From positions 1 to 64,000 of the forward strand of contig NZ_SMLZ01000093.1 of assembly GCF_009711415.1 (NCBI RefSeq): a DNA stretch of 64,000 nucleotides, read 5' to 3'. Below, in pieces: positions 1 through 9,370 of the stretch. The DNA comes from Roseibium denhamense (GTDB lineage: Bacteria; Pseudomonadota; Alphaproteobacteria; Rhizobiales; Stappiaceae). Numbering within the stretch: the first letter of the stretch is position 1; each line of letters begins with the position of its first letter. The position numbers and the translations under genes were made by a program. The notes beneath the pieces were generated by a model that ran no database searches, was not told where the DNA came from, and saw only the letters and a list, made by a program, of their open reading frames with translations.

Positions 1-14
1 TCGTACCGAACTGC

Positions 15-422
15 CTACCCGTGCATCTTCGCGCCTTTGGAAATCTTGTCCGCGATCTTCTTGTCCGTGTGAAATGCGATGCCAACGACTTTCGCATTCT
101 CCGGACTATGCTCTTTAAAGACCGCCCGGTTGGCACTGTCGTGACCGGTTGAGAACATTTCTTCGATATAAAGGCTCGATTGGACTTGCCGCTGGAGCGT
201 GCGTTGGTGGATTTTCATTAGTTTATCCGCATTGGCAGCCAAAACGATCACGGGCTGGACACTCATCGGATGATAAAGATTGCCGTCCGCATCTTGATAA
301 GGCATTCCGATTATGTCGGGCTTGGCGGCGGAAACGCCGGTGGACAGAAATGCTGTGACGTTGAGCTTCTGCCACATAGCGAGGTCGTCGCGGACTACGA
401 TGACAAATTTGGTATCGAACAT
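15..422 (-). CDS. DUF2000 family protein
   Basis: This is a 135-residue protein recognised as DUF2000 from its overall pattern: an N-terminal KFVIVVRDDL strand, an N-V-T-A-F-L helix start, an I-I-G-M-P-Y-Q-D segment, and a C-terminal V-V-G-I-A-F-H-T-D-K-K strand. The family has a small alpha/beta fold related to peptidyl-tRNA hydrolase 2, and its biochemical role is unknown. I chose ATG 422 (MFDTKF) because homologous sequence begins there; an in-frame upstream MMEF start is possible. The gene is divergent from an AraC-type regulator whose start lies on top of this one, so the regulator may control it. No signal peptide or membrane segment is seen. Confidence 0.75.
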   Translation of the reverse strand: MFDTKFVIVVRDDLAMWQKLNVTAFLSTGVSAAKPDIIGMPYQDADGNLYHPMSVQPVIVLAANADKLMKIHQRTLQRQVQSSLYIEEMFSTGHDSANRAVFKEHSPENAKVVGIAFHTDKKIADKISKGAKMHG

Positions 423-1317
423 GAATGAAAATTCCATCATGGGATTTGAGGAAAGGTGCGAGATAGCCAGCCTAAGTGGGGCGGCCGAAAATGGTCTTGA
501 ACGTTTGTGCAAAATAAGCGGCGACGGTATTCGCTCGGCGCCTACCGAAGCCGGGATCGAGCGGATCGAAGCGAACTTCCAGGGCAACGGCTTCTCGCCT
601 CATCGGCATGACACCTATGCCATCGGCTTGACACTGCACGGTGTTCAGCGGTTCAAATACCGCGGTTCAGAGCGGGCTTCATGCCCCGGACAGGTAATCG
701 TCATACACCCGGACGAAGTCCATGATGGCGGGGCCGGGACAGAAACCGGCTTGCGTTACCGGATGATGTATATTCCGCCGGAGATGATTGCGCAGGCTCT
801 TGGGCGTAGAACGCTTCCCCACGTATGTAGCCCGGTGCTGACGGATCCAGTGTTTCGAAAAAGCCTGATCGAGGCTTTGCAGGATCTTGAGGCCGAGATG
901 GGCGACTTAAGGGTCTTCGATAGTCTTGCCGAGTTGGCTGCGTGTCTGAACCGGTTTTCAGATGATGCACGACCGATGGGGCGGGCCCTTGATTGGCCGG
1001 TATTGAAACTCTGTGCCGATTTTTTGAGAGAACATGCTGCAGATCCGATTGGATCTGCCGATCTGGAGGCAGTCTCGGGTCTGGACCGGTTTTCCCTTTC
1101 ACGCCAGTTCCGGGCGGCCTTTGGAACAAGCCCGCACCGGTATCTGGTGATGCGCCGTTTGGAGCGGGTAAAGATTGGACTTGCGGACGGCGAATGCCTG
1201 GCCGGTGCAGCAACGGCAAATGGTTTTGCAGACCAGAGCCACATGTCCCGTCATTTCAAACAAGCGTTTGGTATGTCACCTGGCAAATGGCGGCAGCTGA
1301 ACGCCGCCATCGCTTAG
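421..1317 (+). CDS. AraC family transcriptional regulator
   Basis: The protein has about 298 residues. Its N-terminal half resembles the AraC ligand-binding cupin, with [12 protein letters not shown] and a [15 protein letters not shown] stretch. The C-terminal 100 residues hold two helix-turn-helix motifs, ending in the family signature [13 protein letters not shown] followed by F-G-M-S-P-G-K-W-R. It should be a DNA-binding regulator of neighbouring genes. The start is uncertain: ATG 421 and ATG 439 are both in frame and neither has a clear Shine-Dalgarno. Either one overlaps or abuts the DUF2000 start on the other strand. The stop overlaps the parC stop by 3 bases in a convergent arrangement. 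Confidence 0.88.
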   Translation: MNENSIMGFEERCEIASLSGAAENGLERLCKISGDGIRSAPTEAGIERIEANFQGNGFSPHRHDTYAIGLTLHGVQRFKYRGSERASCPGQVIVIHPDEVHDGGAGTETGLRYRMMYIPPEMIAQALGRRTLPHVCSPVLTDPVFRKSLIEALQDLEAEMGDLRVFDSLAELAACLNRFSDDARPMGRALDWPVLKLCADFLREHAADPIGSADLEAVSGLDRFSLSRQFRAAFGTSPHRYLVMRRLERVKIGLADGECLAGAATANGFADQSHMSRHFKQAFGMSPGKWRQLNAAIA

Positions 1318-3566
1318 AGGCTTTTCGGTCCAAACCTGTTTGACCGGGGGAAACCAGCCGGGGGCAGGCGGCCGGCCTGGCCGCGGTCGCCGAGCCACTC
1401 GGAAAGCTCCTCCAGCGAGCGCGTGAAGCTGCGCCCCGAACTGTCGGTCCAGGTGAGACCCTCTTCGCCCTTGAAGACCCTTATGTCGGAGACACTGCCA
1501 TCGCGGTAGCGCTGCAGGCGCACACCGCGGCCCCGGCCCATCTGTGCGATTTGGGCAAGCGGGAAGACCAGCAGCTTGCGGTTCTCGCCGATAATCGCAA
1601 CATGGTCCCCGGTCGCATCCACACAGAGCGAGGCTTCGGCCGGTGCGCCCAGATTGAGCACCTGCTTGCCCTTTCGGGTGTTCGCAATGACATCATCCTC
1701 ACAGACGACAAAACCTCGGGCCTCATTGCTGCTGAGCAGAAGATTGCGCCCCGGCTTGTGAACGAAGGCGCTGACAACATCTTGGGCCTCGTCCATCTCC
1801 ACCATGAGGCGGATCGGTTCGCCGTGCCCACGCCCTCCGGGAAGCCGGTCTCCCCCAAGGGTGAAGAACTTGCCGCCGGTCGTAAACACGATGATCTTGT
1901 CCGTCGTCTCGGCATGGAAGGATAATTTGAGCTTGTCGCCTTGCTTGAAGGAGAGGGTCGACAGGTCAGCCTGATGGCCTTTCAGCGCCCGGATCCAGCC
2001 CTTTTCAGAGATGATGACGGTGATCGGTTCCTTTTCAATCATCGCCTGCTGGATGTCGACAAGATCGGCCTCGGGCGCTTCGGACTTGTCGGTGCGCCGT
2101 TTGCCAATCTCCGTTTCCGGACCGTATGCTTCTGAAATTTCGCTGATTTCCCGGGAAATCTTGGTCCACTGCCGCGCTTCCGAACCGAGAAGCTTGGTCA
2201 ACTGATCCTTTTCATCCGAAAGCTTTTCATGCTCTTTTCGGATTTCCAGTTCCTCAAGCTTGCGTAAGGAGCGCAAGCGCATGTTGAGGATTGCTTCGGC
2301 CTGAACATCGGTCAGCTCGAACGCCGCGATCAGGGAGCCTTTGGCATCGTCTTCCTCGCGGATGATCCGGATGACCTCATCCAGGTTCAGGTAGGCAATG
2401 AGATAGCCTTCCAGAACTTCAAGCCGATGATTGATCTGGCCAAGCCTATGTTCGGACCTGCGGATCAAGACCTCTTTGCGGTGATCAAGCCATTCTCTGA
2501 GAACCTGCTTCAGCCCCATCACCATGGGGACCTTGCCCATGGAAAGCACGTTCATGTTGAGCGAAAACCTGTTTTCCAGGTCCGTCAGCTTGAAAAGGGA
2601 TTCCATCAGGAGGTTGGCATCCACGTTTTTAGAGCGTGGCACCAGAACGATGCGGATGTCTTCAGCGGACTCATCCCTGACATCGTCCAGAAGCGGAAGC
2701 TTCCGGGCGGTCAAGAGTTCCGCGATCTTCTCGATCAGCCGCGATTTTTGAACCTGATAGGGGATCTGGGTAACCACAATGGCCCATTGGCCTCGCCCAA
2801 GATCCTCTATTTCCCAACGCGCGCGGATGCGGAAGCTGCCCCGTCCGGTCGCATAGGCTTCGCGAATGGAACCTTGGTCCGACACAAGAAGGCCACCTGT
2901 TGGGAAATCCGGGCCCTTTATGAATTCTAGCAGAGCATCGACATCGGCATCCGGGTTCTTGATGAGATGAAGACAGGCTTCGCACAGTTCATGGGCGTTG
3001 TGCGGCGGAATGGATGTTGCCATGCCAACTGCAATCCCGGACGATCCGTTGCCGAGAAGGTTTGGGAAACCGCCCGGCAGCACAATCGGTTCGCGATCTT
3101 CGCCATCGTAAGTCTCACGAAAGTCGACCGCATTTTCGTCCAGACCGTCCAAAAGCCGTTTTGCCGTGTCGGTCATGCGGGCTTCGGTGTACCGCATGGC
3201 GGCGGCGTTATCGCCGTCAACATTGCCGAAGTTGCCCTGTCCGTCGATCAGCGGGTACCGCTGGGCAAAATCCTGTGCAAGCCGGACAAGGGCGTCATAA
3301 ACCGCCTGGTCGCCGTGCGGGTGATACTTACCGATGACGTCACCCACGACACGCGCGCATTTTTTGAAACCCTGGCCTGGATCGAGCTTCAAAAGGCGCA
3401 TGGCGTAAAGAAGCCGCCTGTGCACAGGCTTCAAGCCATCGCGCACATCGGGAAGGGCCCGGTGCATAATGGTTGACAGCGCATATGCGAGATAGCGCTC
3501 TTCCAACGCGTCCTTGAGGTTTACGCCTTCAGTGCCGCTGGGCGGTGGTGTCGTCTCTTTTCCCAT
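1314..3566 (-). CDS. parC: DNA topoisomerase IV subunit A (ParC)
   Basis: ParC is the DNA-cleaving subunit of topoisomerase IV, which decatenates daughter chromosomes as a ParC2-ParE2 complex. The 750 residues include the N-terminal topoisomerase domain with the catalytic tyrosine in [10 protein letters not shown] (Tyr126), the coiled-coil tower, and a degenerate C-terminal beta-propeller with G-R-G-H-G-E and [10 protein letters not shown] repeats. The propeller is shorter than in GyrA and lacks a good GyrA box, which supports ParC. In the quinolone-resistance region, the position matching E. coli Ser80 is Gln87 (H-P-H-G-D-Q-A) and Glu84 is matched by Asp91. The start is ATG 3566. The gene appears to be transcribed alone. 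Confidence 0.95.
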   Translation of the reverse strand: MGKETTPPPSGTEGVNLKDALEERYLAYALSTIMHRALPDVRDGLKPVHRRLLYAMRLLKLDPGQGFKKCARVVGDVIGKYHPHGDQAVYDALVRLAQDFAQRYPLIDGQGNFGNVDGDNAAAMRYTEARMTDTAKRLLDGLDENAVDFRETYDGEDREPIVLPGGFPNLLGNGSSGIAVGMATSIPPHNAHELCEACLHLIKNPDADVDALLEFIKGPDFPTGGLLVSDQGSIREAYATGRGSFRIRARWEIEDLGRGQWAIVVTQIPYQVQKSRLIEKIAELLTARKLPLLDDVRDESAEDIRIVLVPRSKNVDANLLMESLFKLTDLENRFSLNMNVLSMGKVPMVMGLKQVLREWLDHRKEVLIRRSEHRLGQINHRLEVLEGYLIAYLNLDEVIRIIREEDDAKGSLIAAFELTDVQAEAILNMRLRSLRKLEELEIRKEHEKLSDEKDQLTKLLGSEARQWTKISREISEISEAYGPETEIGKRRTDKSEAPEADLVDIQQAMIEKEPITVIISEKGWIRALKGHQADLSTLSFKQGDKLKLSFHAETTDKIIVFTTGGKFFTLGGDRLPGGRGHGEPIRLMVEMDEAQDVVSAFVHKPGRNLLLSSNEARGFVVCEDDVIANTRKGKQVLNLGAPAEASLCVDATGDHVAIIGENRKLLVFPLAQIAQMGRGRGVRLQRYRDGSVSDIRVFKGEEGLTWTDSSGRSFTRSLEELSEWLGDRGQAGRLPPAGFPRSNRFGPKSL

Positions 3567-3612
3567 AAATGCTAGCTATCGGCTCAGCGGGGCAAAGGCA
3601 ATTGGCGCTCTT

Positions 3613-3633
3613 GCCAGACCGGTGCGATCTGGC
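3613..3633. repeat. Inverted repeat upstream of parC
   Basis: Two 6-base arms, GCCAGA and TCTGGC, are separated by 9 bases about 50 bases upstream of the parC start. The repeat sits in the roughly 300-base spacer between parC and the divergent GGDEF-EAL gene. It could be an operator or a short hairpin. I see nothing else firm in this spacer. Confidence 0.3.
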
Positions 3634-3869
3634 CGATTTTCAACGGATTTCCGGCAGTTTCCAACAGATTTGCGGATTTTGCCTTGGCCACATGAGCCGC
3701 GGAGCAGCGAACAAACCCTACGGACAGAAACTTTCCGGAAGAAGCGATTTAAACGCAAAACCATCAAGATTTAGATGTCCGGTTTAAAGGTCTTGCAACG
3801 AGATTTCCGTAAGGGTTGGACCTCTGGGAATTTGATCTTCTTGCGGCTGTTGGGCGGATAAACAATTGC

Positions 3870-5888
3870 ATGAATAGCCAGTCTAAAATCTCTGTTATAA
3901 AGTTGTTCAACCGGTTCTTTGTTGATGAACGCAATGATCTCGACCTTGCACGCGCGCAATTCGACTCTGTCGTAAGGCAGCTCCCTTTCCTCCATGGCAT
4001 TTGTCTTATCGGCGGTTGGATTTTGTCGCTAGGCCATTGGTCGGTCGCACCAATTTGGGCAACACTCTACCTTCCACTTGCCATTACCCTCATTGCCGTG
4101 CCGCGCATCATCATGTTGTTGCGCGCGGATTGCACAGAAATGAACGATCTTGATCTGCGGCATTGGCAGGTTCGAACTACGGTTATCGCGGCCCTTGCAC
4201 CAGTTGTTTATGCAGTTTGGGCTCTTGTGCTCTTCGCCTATGGAGATGTTCAGCAACAGACTTTGGTGGCGTTCACTATCGGCATCATCAACTTGGCCTG
4301 TATGTTTTGTATGATGCATTTACGCGTGGCCATGGCCTCCAATTTAGTCGCGTGCAATACAATCTACCTTTCCTTCTTCGTTGTGCACGGTGATCCATAT
4401 TTTATCTTGTTTGCGGTGTGCAGCCTGCTGGTCAATCTAGCGGCATTCATGGTTTTAACCAGCTACTATAGAGACTTCATCACACTTGTTGAAGCGCGCC
4501 GCGACTTGCAAAACACTGCAGTCGCGCTTCGGGAAAAGCAGCGGGAAACCCAAAATCTAAGCGATATGAATCTTCATATCGCCAATCATGACGCGATGAC
4601 TGGTCTTCCAAATCGCCGTTGTTTCTTTGAGACCCTTGAGGACCGTTTTGTAGCGGCGGTCGAGAATAAGACGCGCATTGCGGTGTGTATCTTCGACCTC
4701 GGAGGTTTCAAACCGATCAACGATGTGTACGGGATCGAAATCGGGGACAGCCTCTTGCTTGAAGTGGTCAAGAGGACTTTGCGAGCGATCCCCGAAGATA
4801 CATTTGTTGCAAGGCTTGCCGGCGACGAATTCGGCATAATCCTTAAGGGTAACCATGACCGGATTGAGCTCAAGGATCTCATGGACAAGGTTGCCTCGAT
4901 CTTCCAGGTGTCCTTCCCTCTACCCGAGGGCAACGTCAAGCTGGGCGGGTTTGTAGGCGGGGCTTTGATGTCGGAAAGTTCAACAACTGCAACGGAACTT
5001 TTCGAGCAGTCCCTTTTCGCGCTGCAATCTGCCAAGAAGAGCGTGACCGAGCGCGTCGTGATGTTTGGCGAAGCTCAAGAAGCGGAAATGCGGCAATCCA
5101 TTCAAATTACTCGTGCGTTGCAGGCAGACAATTTGGAGGATCAGCTTTCTGTTGCCTTTCAGCCCATCATTGATATCCGCACGCAGACTGTCGCCAGTGT
5201 TGAATGCCTGGCGCGTTGGCATAGTCCTGAGCTTGGCAACGTTCCCCCGGCCGTTTTCATACCGGCTGCGGAGCGCTCCGGTCTGATCAACCGTCTGTCT
5301 CTGATCATCTTGGACAAGGCCCTTTCGGCCACAAAGACCTGGCCTGAAAATGTGCGATTGTCATTCAATCTGTCTGCCTCAAACCTTTCTTCGAAAGGGT
5401 TCATTCTCGAGTTTTTGCAGAAAGTCGAGAATCATAGGTTCGATCCGAGCAGGCTTGATTGCGAGATCACCGAGACAACCGTGATGTGGGATTTCAACGA
5501 GGCTTGCCGCGCGATTGATGTTCTGAAAGAGACTGGAATTGGCATTTCCCTGGATGATTTTGGTACAGGCTATTCAAGCCTGTCGCATGTCCACCAGTTG
5601 CCATTGGACCGGATCAAGGTCGATCGCAGTTTCGTGACGGGTATTCAGCCCGATTCTGTCGGTTATGGGATTGTAAAATCTCTTCTGGCATTGAGCCGAG
5701 ACATGGGGATTGCCTGTGTTGTAGAGGGCGTTGAGACTGACCAGGAATTACGAGTTCTGGAGGGGTTGGGCACCTGTCACGTGCAGGGCTACCTGTTTTC
5801 AAAGCCCTTGCCGGCGCGTGAGTTGCCGGACTTTTTCCAGTCATTTGATACCTCCGGCGCCCAGGCGTTTCCCTCTGATGCCGCTTGA
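3870..5888 (+). CDS. Membrane-bound GGDEF-EAL cyclic di-GMP protein
   Basis: This is a 672-residue c-di-GMP turnover protein. The first ~210 residues hold five or six hydrophobic segments, followed by a short coiled linker, a GGDEF domain (about 235-400) and an EAL domain (about 425-660). The GGDEF signature reads A-G-D-E-F, with the first Gly replaced, and no RxxD inhibitory site precedes it. The EAL motif reads E-C-L-A-R-W with the metal-binding Glu kept. The catalytic set E-I-T-E-T, L-D-D-F-G-T-G-Y-S-S-L, K-V-D-R-S-F and V-E-G-V-E is intact. It is therefore probably a phosphodiesterase; cyclase activity is uncertain. I chose ATG 3870 over an upstream in-frame TTG at 3816 because of a GGCGGA Shine-Dalgarno. 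Confidence 0.9.
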   Translation: MNSQSKISVIKLFNRFFVDERNDLDLARAQFDSVVRQLPFLHGICLIGGWILSLGHWSVAPIWATLYLPLAITLIAVPRIIMLLRADCTEMNDLDLRHWQVRTTVIAALAPVVYAVWALVLFAYGDVQQQTLVAFTIGIINLACMFCMMHLRVAMASNLVACNTIYLSFFVVHGDPYFILFAVCSLLVNLAAFMVLTSYYRDFITLVEARRDLQNTAVALREKQRETQNLSDMNLHIANHDAMTGLPNRRCFFETLEDRFVAAVENKTRIAVCIFDLGGFKPINDVYGIEIGDSLLLEVVKRTLRAIPEDTFVARLAGDEFGIILKGNHDRIELKDLMDKVASIFQVSFPLPEGNVKLGGFVGGALMSESSTTATELFEQSLFALQSAKKSVTERVVMFGEAQEAEMRQSIQITRALQADNLEDQLSVAFQPIIDIRTQTVASVECLARWHSPELGNVPPAVFIPAAERSGLINRLSLIILDKALSATKTWPENVRLSFNLSASNLSSKGFILEFLQKVENHRFDPSRLDCEITETTVMWDFNEACRAIDVLKETGIGISLDDFGTGYSSLSHVHQLPLDRIKVDRSFVTGIQPDSVGYGIVKSLLALSRDMGIACVVEGVETDQELRVLEGLGTCHVQGYLFSKPLPARELPDFFQSFDTSGAQAFPSDAA

Positions 5889-5917
5889 GTGTTGAGAATT
5901 TAGAGGTTGCGCGAATC

Positions 5918-6679
5918 TCACGCGAAATTCCAGGGAAAAGCGTCCCGGTATTCCTTTTGCAAAGCGGCACAGAGCTGAGACCGTGTGTCCGCGCCAGATG
6001 GCTTGCCGTGTTCCTGGCTGTATCGGTCCAGAAAAAAACCCGTCAGGCGGAACCCTTCATCTACATCTTTCCAGGTGAGTTCACTGCCCGCCTGGCGCTG
6101 GCCGGGCAGCAGAAAGCTTGGAAGCGGCAAAAGCTTGTCATGGTAGGGTGCGCCCGCATCGCGGCTCACGGCACGGGCGGAGCGCGGCGAGACGTAAGCC
6201 AGATCATCCTGCGTTCCGGTGGCCGCACAGGACTGAAAGTCGAGGCCGGCGCCAAGATCCCGCAGCACTTCCAGTTCAAAGCGTATCAGGAGGGCCGCGG
6301 ACGTATCCGGTTCGGTGATGTGGTTCAAGACAACCTCCAGCGCACCGAAGAGCCGGGGGTAGGGGTGCCGCTCCGGCATCATGCGTAAAAGCACGGCAAG
6401 ATGCTGAAGACCGGCAAGTCCGATCCCGGACAGCATGAGATCGCCCGCACGCAGGTTGGACGGTTCGATCTGAAACTGGCCAAGATGGTCAGACAGGCGG
6501 GCCTTCCAGGTCAAAAACAGTTCGTTTCCGGGCTGTAAAATGGGCCGCTGGCGTTTTGAGCGGCCGCCACGCACCAAGCCGAGATGGCGGCCATGATCCT
6601 CGCTCATGACCTCCAGTATCACATCGGCTTCGCCATGTTTGCGGGTGGTCAGCACCACACCGCGGCCTGTCCATTCCAC
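5918..6679 (-). CDS. recO: DNA repair protein RecO
   Basis: RecO helps RecR load RecA onto SSB-coated single-stranded DNA in the RecFOR recombination pathway. The 253 residues begin with the OB-fold M-E-W-T-G-R-G-V-V-L and R-K-H-G-E-A-D, followed by the helical C-terminal region. The zinc-binding cysteines found in many RecO proteins are largely absent, as is common in alphaproteobacteria. The start is GTG 6679, supported by a GAGG Shine-Dalgarno 8 bases upstream. It is the last gene of the rnc-era-recO group, 57 bases after era. Confidence 0.93.
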   Translation of the reverse strand: MEWTGRGVVLTTRKHGEADVILEVMSEDHGRHLGLVRGGRSKRQRPILQPGNELFLTWKARLSDHLGQFQIEPSNLRAGDLMLSGIGLAGLQHLAVLLRMMPERHPYPRLFGALEVVLNHITEPDTSAALLIRFELEVLRDLGAGLDFQSCAATGTQDDLAYVSPRSARAVSRDAGAPYHDKLLPLPSFLLPGQRQAGSELTWKDVDEGFRLTGFFLDRYSQEHGKPSGADTRSQLCAALQKEYRDAFPWNFA

Positions 6680-6736
6680 GCCGCTACCTCGTTTGACCAG
6701 TCAGCTGAATGATGACGGATTCGGCGCCCGAGGCAA

Positions 6737-7744
6737 TTATTTCGGAAACTCCAGACCCATTTCGCGGTAGCGTTCCGGGTCGTCTGCCCAGTTTTCGCGG
6801 ACCTTTACAAACAGGAAGAGGTGCACCGGCGCGTCGATGATGTCCGAGATTTCCTGCCGAGCTGCCTGCGATATGGCTTTGACAGTTTGCCCGCGCTTGC
6901 CGAGCACGATGCTTTTCTGGCTGTCGCGTTCGACATAGATGGTCTGCTCGATCCGCGCGGAGCCGTCCTTGCGGGCCTCCCATCGTTCGGTTTCCACCGT
7001 CGAAATGTAGGGCAGCTCCTGGTGAAGGCGTTCGAAAAGCTTCTCGCGTGTGATTTCAGCCGCCAGAATGCGCAGCGGCAGATCCGAGGGCTGGTCGGCC
7101 GGATAAAGCCAAGGGCCGTCGGGAACCTTCCCGGCAAAATGATCAAGGATTGTGCTGGTCCCGTCGCCGGTCAGCGCGGAAACCATGAAGGTTTCTTCAA
7201 ACTCAATATGGGCATTGGCCGCTTGCGCCAGATCCAGAAGCTTCTCCCGCTTGGCGACATCGGTCTTGTTCAGGATCAGAACCTTCGGGGCCGACTGGCC
7301 CTTCAGCCGCTTCAAGATGCTCTCGACTTCCTCATCTATGCCTTTGCGGGCGTCGATCAGAAGCGCAATCAGATCGGCATCCCGAGCGCCGCCCCAGGCC
7401 GTGTCCACCATGGCGCGGTCCAGCCGCCGTTTCGGTTTGAAGATCCCGGGCGTGTCGATGAACACCAACTGCGCGGCGCCGTGCATGGCCACCCCCCGGA
7501 TGATCGACCGGGTTGTCTGCACCTTGTGCGTGACAATGGAAACCTTGGTGCCGACCAACTGGTTGATCAGGGTGGACTTGCCGGCATTCGGTGCGCCGAT
7601 CAGGGCAATAAAACCGGCCTTTGTGCCGCCTTCAGGTGCCTCAGGCAATGGTGCCGGCAGCGGGATGTCGAACCGGCCGGACGGGGGAATAAACCCGGTT
7701 TCGTTATCATCATCCGGGTCGTTGAAATGGGAGTCGTCGCTCAC
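6737..7744 (-). CDS. era: GTPase Era
   Basis: Era is an essential GTPase that binds the 3' end of 16S rRNA and acts late in 30S ribosome assembly. In the 335-residue protein, the G1 loop G-A-P-N-A-G-K-S is at about residues 50-57, G3 reads D-T-P-G and G4 reads N-K-T-D. A C-terminal KH domain has the motif G-K-R-G-Q-T-V-K. An N-terminal extension of about 40 residues, rich in Asp and Pro, precedes the GTPase domain. I chose GTG 7744, which lies 7 bases after the rnc stop; an upstream TTG at 7810 would overlap rnc and is unlikely. Coupling to rnc and recO matches the classical operon. Confidence 0.95.
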   Translation of the reverse strand: MSDDSHFNDPDDDNETGFIPPSGRFDIPLPAPLPEAPEGGTKAGFIALIGAPNAGKSTLINQLVGTKVSIVTHKVQTTRSIIRGVAMHGAAQLVFIDTPGIFKPKRRLDRAMVDTAWGGARDADLIALLIDARKGIDEEVESILKRLKGQSAPKVLILNKTDVAKREKLLDLAQAANAHIEFEETFMVSALTGDGTSTILDHFAGKVPDGPWLYPADQPSDLPLRILAAEITREKLFERLHQELPYISTVETERWEARKDGSARIEQTIYVERDSQKSIVLGKRGQTVKAISQAARQEISDIIDAPVHLFLFVKVRENWADDPERYREMGLEFPK

Positions 7745-7751
7745 GTGTGGC

Positions 7752-8462
7752 CTATTCTTTCCAGACGCCTTCCCGGCGCAAAACAGTTTCCGCAGCACTT
7801 TGCTCGGCAATGCGTTTGGAGCCGCCGCTGCCTTCGCCTTTTTTCAGACCTTGAACGATGACGGCAACGGTGAAGCTCGGCGCATGATCCGGTCCGCTGC
7901 GATCCATAACCTCGTAACGCGGGGTTGGCAGGCTTTTGGATTGCGCCCACTCCTGCAGCGTTGTCTTCGCATCACGCAGCGGCCCGGACCAGGATAGCAT
8001 ACGCGGCTCCCACAATCGCTTGATAAAGCGCTCAGCTGCCGGGAAACCGCCGTCCAGATAGATGGCTGCGATGATCGATTCGCAAATATCGGCAAGCAGG
8101 GCGGTTTTTTTCCGCCCGCCGGTCTGGGCTTCCGCCTGGCCAATGCGCATGGCGTCACCAATGCCGAGTTCCTGCGCGATTTCGGCGCAGGTCTCCCGCT
8201 TGACCATGTGATTAAAGCGTCTCGCCAGCTCGCCTTCATCCGCCTTCGGATAGTGTTCATGCAGCATGGTGGCGATGGCCAGTCCCAGAACCCGGTCCCC
8301 CAGAAATTCCAGACGCTGGTAACTTCCGGAGACCGTCTCTGACGGATCGAGTGCGCTTGCATGGGTCAAAGCAACCCGCAGCAGCTCCAGATCCTGGAAC
8401 TCGTGGTCCAGAGCCTTTTTCAGCGCCGCAACGGGACTTTCTCTTCTTGGTCTATTCTGCAT
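7752..8462 (-). CDS. rnc: Ribonuclease III
   Basis: RNase III cleaves double-stranded RNA, including the rRNA precursor and structured mRNA leaders. The protein is 236 residues, the usual length. The signature R-L-E-F-L-G-D-R-V-L-G-L supplies Glu52 and Asp56, and A-D-I-C-E-S-I-I-A-A supplies Asp125 and Glu128. A C-terminal double-stranded RNA-binding domain runs from about residue 165. The start is ATG 8462, 40 bases after lepB. A perfect 7-bp hairpin lies in that gap. Confidence 0.96.
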   Translation of the reverse strand: MQNRPRRESPVAALKKALDHEFQDLELLRVALTHASALDPSETVSGSYQRLEFLGDRVLGLAIATMLHEHYPKADEGELARRFNHMVKRETCAEIAQELGIGDAMRIGQAEAQTGGRKKTALLADICESIIAAIYLDGGFPAAERFIKRLWEPRMLSWSGPLRDAKTTLQEWAQSKSLPTPRYEVMDRSGPDHAPSFTVAVIVQGLKKGEGSGGSKRIAEQSAAETVLRREGVWKE

Positions 8463-8481
8463 CCAGCTGACTCATGCCGCT

Positions 8482-8498
8482 ACGCTGCTGCGCAGCGT
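8482..8498 (-). promoter_or_regulatory. Intercistronic hairpin between lepB and rnc
   Basis: The arms ACGCTGC and GCAGCGT form a perfect 7-bp stem with a 3-base loop, 20 bases upstream of the rnc start. No U-tract follows, so it is not an intrinsic terminator. It may mark an RNA processing or attenuation point between the export gene and the RNase III gene. It is too short to be a normal RNase III substrate on its own. Confidence 0.4.
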
Positions 8499-8502
8499 TC
8501 GC

Positions 8503-9255
8503 TCAAGGGGCCCGCCCGATGCGATTCCAGCGGACATCCGTCGGCCACGACCAAATGTGCCAGGCAGGTGTTTCGTTCTTGATGGAGAAGAAAATCAGGT
8601 CGGCGCGCCCGATAAAGTTTTCAAACGGGACGTACCCGACCTTGCCCAGAACGCGGCTGTCGGTGGAGTTGTCCCGGTTGTCGCCCATCATGAAATAATG
8701 GCCTTCCGGAACGTTGTATTCACGGGTGTTGTCCAGCCAGCCGTTCGTCGTTTCGTCCAGGGTCTCATAGCTGACCCCATTGGGCAAAGTCTCGCGGAAA
8801 CGCGGGATACGCACAACGGCGCCGGATGGAAGAGTTTCGATGTAATCATCGATTTGCTCGCGCTCGACGGCCTGGCCATTGATGTAGAGTGCACCATTGC
8901 GCATCTGGACCGTGTCGCCGGGCATGCCCACGACCCGCTTGATATAGTCGGTGGCGTTGTCTTCCGGTGTCTTGAAGACCGCAATGTCACCGCGCTCGGG
9001 CTCATCGGCCCACACACGGCCTGAAATCGGGGCAAGCCCGAATGGGAACGAATACCGCGAATAGCCGTAGCTGTATTTGGACACAAACAGGTAGTCACCG
9101 ATGAGTAGGGAATCCATCATCGAGCCGGAGGGGATATTGAACGGCTGAAACAAGAAGGTTCTGACGACCAAAGCGATGACGAGGGCCTGGACGATGATCT
9201 TGACCGTCTCGTAGACGCCGCCTTCCTTATCTTGCTTGTTGTCTGTCACGCTCAT
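8503..9255 (-). CDS. lepB: Signal peptidase I
   Basis: Signal peptidase I removes signal peptides from secreted proteins on the periplasmic side of the inner membrane. The 250-residue protein has one N-terminal membrane helix (about 18-35), the catalytic serine in I-P-S-G-S-M (Ser45), and the lysine general base in D-Y-I-K-R-V-V-G-M-P-G-D (Lys106). The box G-D-N-R-D-N-S-T-D-S-R follows further on. The start is ATG 9255. It sits between acpS and rnc, the usual alphaproteobacterial order. Confidence 0.96.
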   Translation of the reverse strand: MSVTDNKQDKEGGVYETVKIIVQALVIALVVRTFLFQPFNIPSGSMMDSLLIGDYLFVSKYSYGYSRYSFPFGLAPISGRVWADEPERGDIAVFKTPEDNATDYIKRVVGMPGDTVQMRNGALYINGQAVEREQIDDYIETLPSGAVVRIPRFRETLPNGVSYETLDETTNGWLDNTREYNVPEGHYFMMGDNRDNSTDSRVLGKVGYVPFENFIGRADLIFFSIKNETPAWHIWSWPTDVRWNRIGRAP

Positions 9256-9370
9256 GTTGTCCCTACGTTGTCCGGTCAGTGGCTTGCTCTGAAAATTTCC
9301 AAAGTACCGCCGGACTCATAGCTGCTTGCGGCGGGCGAAGCAATCTGTGGAGGGGCGGATAGCCCCGGCT

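Noticed and set aside
6821-7861. 346-codon plus-strand reading frame across era and rnc
   Set aside because: It spans two well-supported genes on the other strand and shows no conserved motif.
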